This document shows positions 7,801 to 9,963 of a stretch of DNA of 9,963 nt, in pieces (the stretch's first letter is position 1; every line of letters begins with the position of its first letter). Below the pieces are notes generated by a model. The model made no database searches. It worked only from the letters and a program-made list of their open reading frames with translations, and was not told the origin of the DNA. A program made the translations under genes and the position numbers. The stretch comes from WS-2 sp964650245. Lineage in GTDB: Bacteria; Eisenbacteria; RBG-16-71-46. The DNA lies in assembly GCA_964650245.1 (NCBI GenBank), contig CAZYQK010000116.1, forward strand, positions 1-9,963, read 5' to 3'.

Positions 7801-8350
7801 CGGGCCTCCGCGCGGGGGCGCCTGCCGCGCCCGCGCGCACGGATGGAGTATGCTCCCGGCCTCCAATCGAACACGATGCCTGTCACGCGGCGAGGTTAGC
7901 CGCCGGGCTCGGGGAGGCGCAACCGGCCGTGACGCTCGAGTGGATTCGAAAGGCAGCGCTGGGCGCGATCGCGCTTCACGCCGTGTTCTTTCTCGACGCA
8001 CCATTGTCCAGCACTCCCCGTCGGCCCGGCAGCCTCGTAGCCAGTGCGCCGACTGAATCGTTTTTTGCTCGCCGGGCTGTCGCCGCCGGTTCCACGCTGT
8101 CCACGCCGTCAGCGGTGTGCCGCGATGGCCCCTCGTACTCAGGCGGCCTGCGCGCGTGAGCAACGAGCCGCGCCGCTCGCCCTCATCGCGGAGTGCGAGG
8201 CGGGAGGCCGCGGCACCCGACGAATTGCAGTTCTCATCCGTCCACCGAAGCAGCGCAGCTCTAACACTCACGTAGCGAGCTCTCCGGAGAACCCGGGGCG
8301 GTTCACGCAGGCGCGCGAAGCAAATTCTTATCCGTCGTTATCCGTTATCC
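7801..8350. other. Gene-poor intergenic stretch upstream of ligA
   Basis: There is no gene I can support in this stretch. It should hold the ligA promoter on the minus strand; a CATACT -10-like box lies at 7847-7852, inside the near-palindrome GGAGTATGCTCC (7845-7856), but no convincing -35 accompanies it. A GTG at 7929 opens a 76-codon plus-strand frame with a hydrophobic start (IRKAALGAIALHAVFFLDA) that then loses protein character, perhaps the remains of a secreted or membrane protein. A strong imperfect hairpin occupies 8173-8203, and a perfect 10-nt palindrome, TCTCCGGAGA, lies at 8281-8290. The stretch ends in the TTATCCG repeats and the tRNA-like fragment. Confidence 0.6.
8173..8203. 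repeat. Strong imperfect inverted repeat (hairpin)
   Basis: CCGCTCGCCCTC (8173-8184) and GAGTGCGAGGCGG (8191-8203) pair over 11 bp with one bulge and one mismatch around a 6-nt loop, ATCGCG. No T-run follows. It could be a transcript end, a REP-like element or chance in GC-rich DNA; only one copy is visible in the window. Confidence 0.35.
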
Positions 8351-8351
8351 G
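8328..8351. repeat. Three copies of TTATCCG
   Basis: TTATCCG occurs at 8328-8334, 8338-8344 and 8345-8351. The last two are directly tandem, and the first is separated from them by TCG. The array is AT-richer than its surroundings, and its last base is the first base of the tRNA-like 3' end. It may be a slipped-strand product or recombinase-binding repeats at a junction. Confidence 0.6.
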
Positions 8352-8374
8352 TTCGACCCCCTCCTCCGGCACCA
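8351..8374 (+). other. Orphan 3' end of a tRNA-Leu-like gene, possible attachment-site remnant
   Basis: The 24 bases from GTTCGACC to GGCACCA lay out exactly as tRNA positions 53-76: G53, T-loop TTCGACC, C61-C65 = CCCTC, acceptor strand CTCCGGC (66-72), discriminator A73 and encoded CCA. An acceptor 5' strand GCCGGAG with discriminator A and encoded CCA is common for tRNA-Leu, and the reverse complement reads VPEEGVE, the familiar spurious-translation signature of tRNA-Leu 3' ends. The T-stem 5' strand (expected GAGGG) is absent, since the bases before are repeat sequence, and no D or anticodon arm is found upstream, so this is not a functional tRNA. Such 3' fragments are usually left by integration of mobile elements into tRNA genes. 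No integrase is in the window. Confidence 0.6.
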
Positions 8375-8399
8375 ACTTACGAGGACTCGTCTGCGGCTC

Positions 8400-8426
8400 G
8401 AGGGTTCTCCGCACTGGACCCTCTTT
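8400..8426 (+). terminator. Hairpin plus short T-run after the tRNA-like end
   Basis: GAGGGT (8400-8405) pairs with ACCCTC (8418-8423) across a 12-nt loop and is followed by TTT. It sits 26 nt beyond the tRNA-like CCA, where a tRNA terminator would be expected. The loop is large and the T-run short, so support is weak. Confidence 0.25.
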
Positions 8427-8480
8427 CGCGCATGCAGCTCGAACCTTGTTGATGATGAAGAGAGGGAGGCAGGCCGCGTC

Positions 8481-8684
8481 ATGGGAAACTCGCTCAGATG
8501 GGCGCTCTTGGTCCCCGGGATTCTGCTGGCGTATGTGATCGCCTGCGTTCCCGTGGTATTTCTTGGCTACTTGGCGGCCCCGGGCATGAACGGATTGGTG
8601 GCCGCGATCGCAAAGATCTTGAACGCCTGCATCGGGACGACGGCCGCCGTTGTGGCAGGTGGAGTTGGAGTTGACTCGGTTTGA
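8481..8684 (+). CDS. Small two-helix membrane protein, unknown function
   Basis: A 67-residue hydrophobic protein with two probable membrane helices (about 7-31 and 38-62). The first starts after a short MGNSLR leader and contains AYVIACVPVVFLGYLAAP; the second is Ala/Gly/Val-rich with GTTAAVVAGG. An ATG at 8481-8483 has AGGGAGG upstream, with rather long 11-nt spacing. Codons lean to G/C in the third position, and the hydrophobic pattern is hard to obtain by chance, which favours a real gene. I do not recognise the family. The ending (GVGVDSV) is abrupt after the second helix, so the protein could be complete or clipped by a frameshift. It lies between the tRNA-like fragment and the toxin-antitoxin operon, about 230 nt upstream of the latter, and is probably a separate unit. 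It could also be a toxin-like small membrane peptide, but nothing shows that. Confidence 0.5.
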   Translation: MGNSLRWALLVPGILLAYVIACVPVVFLGYLAAPGMNGLVAAIAKILNACIGTTAAVVAGGVGVDSV

Positions 8685-8850
8685 TGGACGGTTGAGGACT
8701 GCGGTCGATTGGCGTCCCGCGGGCGCGCCGGCAGTCGCCTCCGCCCGCATCGCTCTCGCGCGCCCAGATAGTGCCCCAGCGTTCGTGTCGGGGTTCCTCG
8801 GCCGCAGACTGGTGCACGGCAATCAGATGGCCCCAGGGTCGGCGCCACGG

Positions 8851-8879
8851 TTGCGCCACTGCCAAATGGCTGCTAAAGT
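8851..8879 (+). promoter_or_regulatory. Promoter of the antitoxin-toxin operon
   Basis: TTGCGC (8851-8856) as -35 and TAAAGT (8874-8879) as -10 are separated by exactly 17 nt, and a TG one base before the -10 (8871-8872) makes an extended -10. The expected start near 8886 gives a leader of about 33 nt that contains the strong ribosome binding site GGAGGAGGA (8905-8913) ahead of the antitoxin ATG at 8919. The geometry is good, although the boxes are not consensus. Confidence 0.55.
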
Positions 8880-8892
8880 CTGGCCACTTGGC
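8861..8892. promoter_or_regulatory. Twin palindromic operator for antitoxin autoregulation
   Basis: Two copies of GCCA-N2-TGGC occur at 8861-8870 (GCCAAATGGC) and 8883-8892 (GCCACTTGGC). Half-sites are identical, and centres are 22 bp apart, about two helical turns, so two dimers could bind the same face. They bracket the -10 box (8874-8879); the second covers the expected transcription start. Binding here would block RNA polymerase, as is usual for autoregulated antitoxin operons. The binding protein is inferred to be the helix-turn-helix antitoxin encoded just downstream. Confidence 0.6.
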
Positions 8893-8918
8893 CGATACCG
8901 GAATGGAGGAGGAAGCCC

Positions 8919-9413
8919 ATGGCGGTTTCACCGAAGGCGGCTGTGCAGACGAGGGCCGATCTCACGGAGTTTCGGCGCTGGCTGCGTTCCGGACGACGCA
9001 ATGGCTACCACTACGCGGCCCTGCTCGGGTTTCGCACATATGAGTTGAATGATCTGCACGAGCGGGTTCAGCAGGGCTTCAGGTACTCGACGCTGTTTCG
9101 CTTCCAGCGCAACACGCACCTGTCCGCGAATGCTCTGTCGGAGTTGTGCCAGATTCCAACGCGAACACTGTCGCGACGTCGGGCGCAGGGAAAGCTGAAC
9201 CCGGAAGAGTCGGACCGCGTGCTGCGCGCGTCGTGGATCTTCGGTCGTGCCCTGGAACTGTTCGAGGGCGATGATGAGGCGGCTCACGAGTGGCTGTCGA
9301 GCGCCCAGCGCGCGCTGGGTGGCCGAGTTCCCCTCGAGTTGGCCAAGACGGACGTGGGCGCCAAAGAGGTCGAGAAGCTGATCGGCCGTCTCGAGCACGG
9401 CCTTCCCACCTAG
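8919..9413 (+). CDS. Antitoxin of the Xre/MbcA/ParS family (DUF2384-type)
   Basis: A 164-residue antitoxin that should bind and neutralise the RES toxin encoded next to it and repress its own operon. A variable N-terminus (1-65) is followed by an Xre-like helix-turn-helix region (about 69-107), with LSANALSELCQIPTRTLSRRRAQGK and the arginine-rich recognition part at 82-92. The C-terminal toxin-binding domain (about 108-162) carries the family pattern: ALELFEGDDEAAHEWL, then ALGGRVPLELAKTDVGAKEVEKL and a terminal LEHGL. The ATG at 8919-8921 has a very strong Shine-Dalgarno, GGAGGAGGA (8905-8913). The gene ends at TAG 9411-9413, 5 nt before the toxin ATG. A strong start for the antitoxin and a weak one for the toxin would keep antitoxin in excess. 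The assignment rests on motif pattern plus the RES neighbour and is firm. Confidence 0.9.
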   Translation: MAVSPKAAVQTRADLTEFRRWLRSGRRNGYHYAALLGFRTYELNDLHERVQQGFRYSTLFRFQRNTHLSANALSELCQIPTRTLSRRRAQGKLNPEESDRVLRASWIFGRALELFEGDDEAAHEWLSSAQRALGGRVPLELAKTDVGAKEVEKLIGRLEHGLPT

Positions 9414-9418
9414 ACCCG

Positions 9419-9883
9419 ATGCTCAGCGCGTGGCGGCTCGTCAAGACGCGCTACGCGGCGACCGCATACGACGGCGAGGGTGCGCGGCTGAACGGCGCAC
9501 GCTGGAACAGCCCGGGGATCCGCGTCGCCTACGCATCGAGCACGATCGCGCTGGCGACCCTCGAAGTGGTCGTACACCTGGTGCGACCGGCGACCGCCAC
9601 GGCCTACTCGCTCGCGAGCGTGGAATTTCCCGAGTCGCTGATCGAAGTGCTCAAGGCTTCGGCCCTGCCGCGCAACTGGGACGACTCCCCGCTGCCGCAG
9701 GACGTCATGGATATCGGTGACCGCTGGGTGAACGAGGCTCGATCGGCGGTGCTCCGGGTTCCGAGCGCAATCATTCCCGCCGAGCACAATTACCTCTTGA
9801 ACCCGAAGCACAGGGACTTCGCGAAGGTGACCATCGTGCCGCCGAAACCATTCAAGCTGGATCCGCGGCTCGTCGGCCCGTGA
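9419..9883 (+). CDS. RES-domain toxin (NAD+-targeting)
   Basis: A 154-residue RES-domain protein, the toxin partner of the Xre/ParS antitoxin. Characterised relatives act on NAD+: MbcT of Mycobacterium tuberculosis phosphorolyses it, and ParT uses it to ADP-ribosylate PRPP synthetase. Family landmarks present are an early Arg (Arg6, SAWRLV), GARLNGARWN with Arg28, VAYASSTIALATLE with Tyr38 and Glu49, and RVPSAIIPAEHNYLLNPKH with Ser116, so the Arg, Glu and Ser that name the family are all in place. The usual GGRWN is GARWN here. No frameshift or stop is seen, so the toxin looks intact. The ATG at 9419-9421 is chosen because it starts the conserved fold directly and follows the antitoxin stop by 5 nt; the frame is open further upstream only inside the antitoxin gene. 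No clear ribosome binding site precedes it, suggesting translational coupling. Which reaction it performs cannot be read from sequence. Confidence 0.9.
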   Translation: MLSAWRLVKTRYAATAYDGEGARLNGARWNSPGIRVAYASSTIALATLEVVVHLVRPATATAYSLASVEFPESLIEVLKASALPRNWDDSPLPQDVMDIGDRWVNEARSAVLRVPSAIIPAEHNYLLNPKHRDFAKVTIVPPKPFKLDPRLVGP

Positions 9884-9963
9884 CACAATCGGCCTGACCC
9901 ATGCTGAGGGGCACATCACCATGTCTGGTCAGAGGGCCTGAGAGGATTGGCTCACTTCTTCCA

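Noticed and set aside
4409..7899. Long open frames of 648 and 559 codons on the plus strand opposite polX and ligA.
   Set aside because: They are antisense shadows of two certain genes, with biased composition and no domain pattern.
7929..8159. A 76-codon GTG-start frame with a hydrophobic beginning.
   Set aside because: Only the first 25 residues look protein-like; the rest is Ser/Pro/Arg-rich with no helix or motif. It may be a gene remnant but is not supported as a gene.
7801..8271. N-terminal extension of LigA by about 157 residues.
   Set aside because: The added sequence does not resemble LigA, while the ATG at 7800 starts the standard N-terminal motif and has GGAGG just upstream.
8283..8374. 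A complete tRNA-Leu using TCCGGAG at 8283-8289 as the acceptor 5' strand.
   Set aside because: Six of seven acceptor pairs are possible, but TCTCCGGAGA is itself a palindrome, and no D arm, anticodon arm or T-stem 5' strand can be formed in between.
8328..8822. A 164-codon minus-strand frame ending in VPEEGVE.
   Set aside because: This ending is the known spurious translation of a tRNA-Leu 3' end, and the rest is antisense to the small membrane protein and intergenic DNA.
9891..9938. Hairpin after the toxin gene (CTGACC with GGTCAG, extended by GGC/GCC across a bulge).
   Set aside because: The loop is about 27 nt, there is a 3-nt bulge and no T-run; too weak to call a terminator. I see nothing else in 9884-9963.
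1..9963. Shared NAD+ theme: P5C dehydrogenase, NAD-dependent ligase and NAD+-targeting RES toxin in one window.
   Set aside because: The three are in separate transcription units and all are common genes; coincidence is the simplest explanation.

Overview
This is a very GC-rich bacterial window from a free-living-type genome. Dense genes, strong GGAGG-type ribosome binding sites, an occasional GTG start and long open shadow frames all fit this. I cannot fix the phylum from sequence alone; the style of LigA, PolX and the aldehyde dehydrogenase fits deep-branching high-GC groups (Acidobacteria, Gemmatimonadota, Eisenbacteria or myxobacteria-like), but that is inference.

Layout. (1) 1-603, plus strand: the C-terminal 200 residues of a 1-pyrroline-5-carboxylate dehydrogenase (proline to glutamate catabolism), cut by the window edge just before its catalytic cysteine. 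It converges on (2) 647-3265, minus strand: a two-gene phosphorelay, made of a six-helix membrane hybrid histidine kinase with two receiver domains and a separate HPt protein 12 nt downstream. No output response regulator is visible. (3) 3372-7800, minus strand: a DNA-repair cluster, ligA (NAD-dependent DNA ligase), then polX (family X polymerase with PHP exonuclease domain and an unusual lysine/arginine/alanine-rich tail), then a conserved four-helix membrane protein whose ATG overlaps the polX stop.

(4) 7801-8480 is about 680 nt with no gene I can support. It holds a strong imperfect hairpin, three copies of TTATCCG and, directly abutting them, a 24-nt sequence that is a perfect fit to the 3' end (T-loop to CCA) of a tRNA-Leu gene with no tRNA body in front of it. 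This looks like an attachment-site scar or recombination junction. (5) 8481-8684 is a small two-helix membrane protein of unknown function. (6) 8851-9883 is a type II toxin-antitoxin operon of the Xre/MbcA/ParS-RES class. It has a recognisable extended -10 promoter and two identical palindromes (GCCA-N2-TGGC, 22 bp apart) that bracket the -10 box and probably serve as the autoregulatory operator. The antitoxin and the NAD-targeting RES toxin are separated by 5 nt.

The left 7.8 kb reads as ordinary chromosomal backbone. The right 2 kb has accessory character (tRNA fragment, low coding density, toxin-antitoxin). No integrase, transposase, CRISPR array or complete RNA gene is present. The most noteworthy items are the twin operator, the orphan tRNA-Leu 3' end and the PolX tail. 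I do not see a clearly undescribed multi-gene system.
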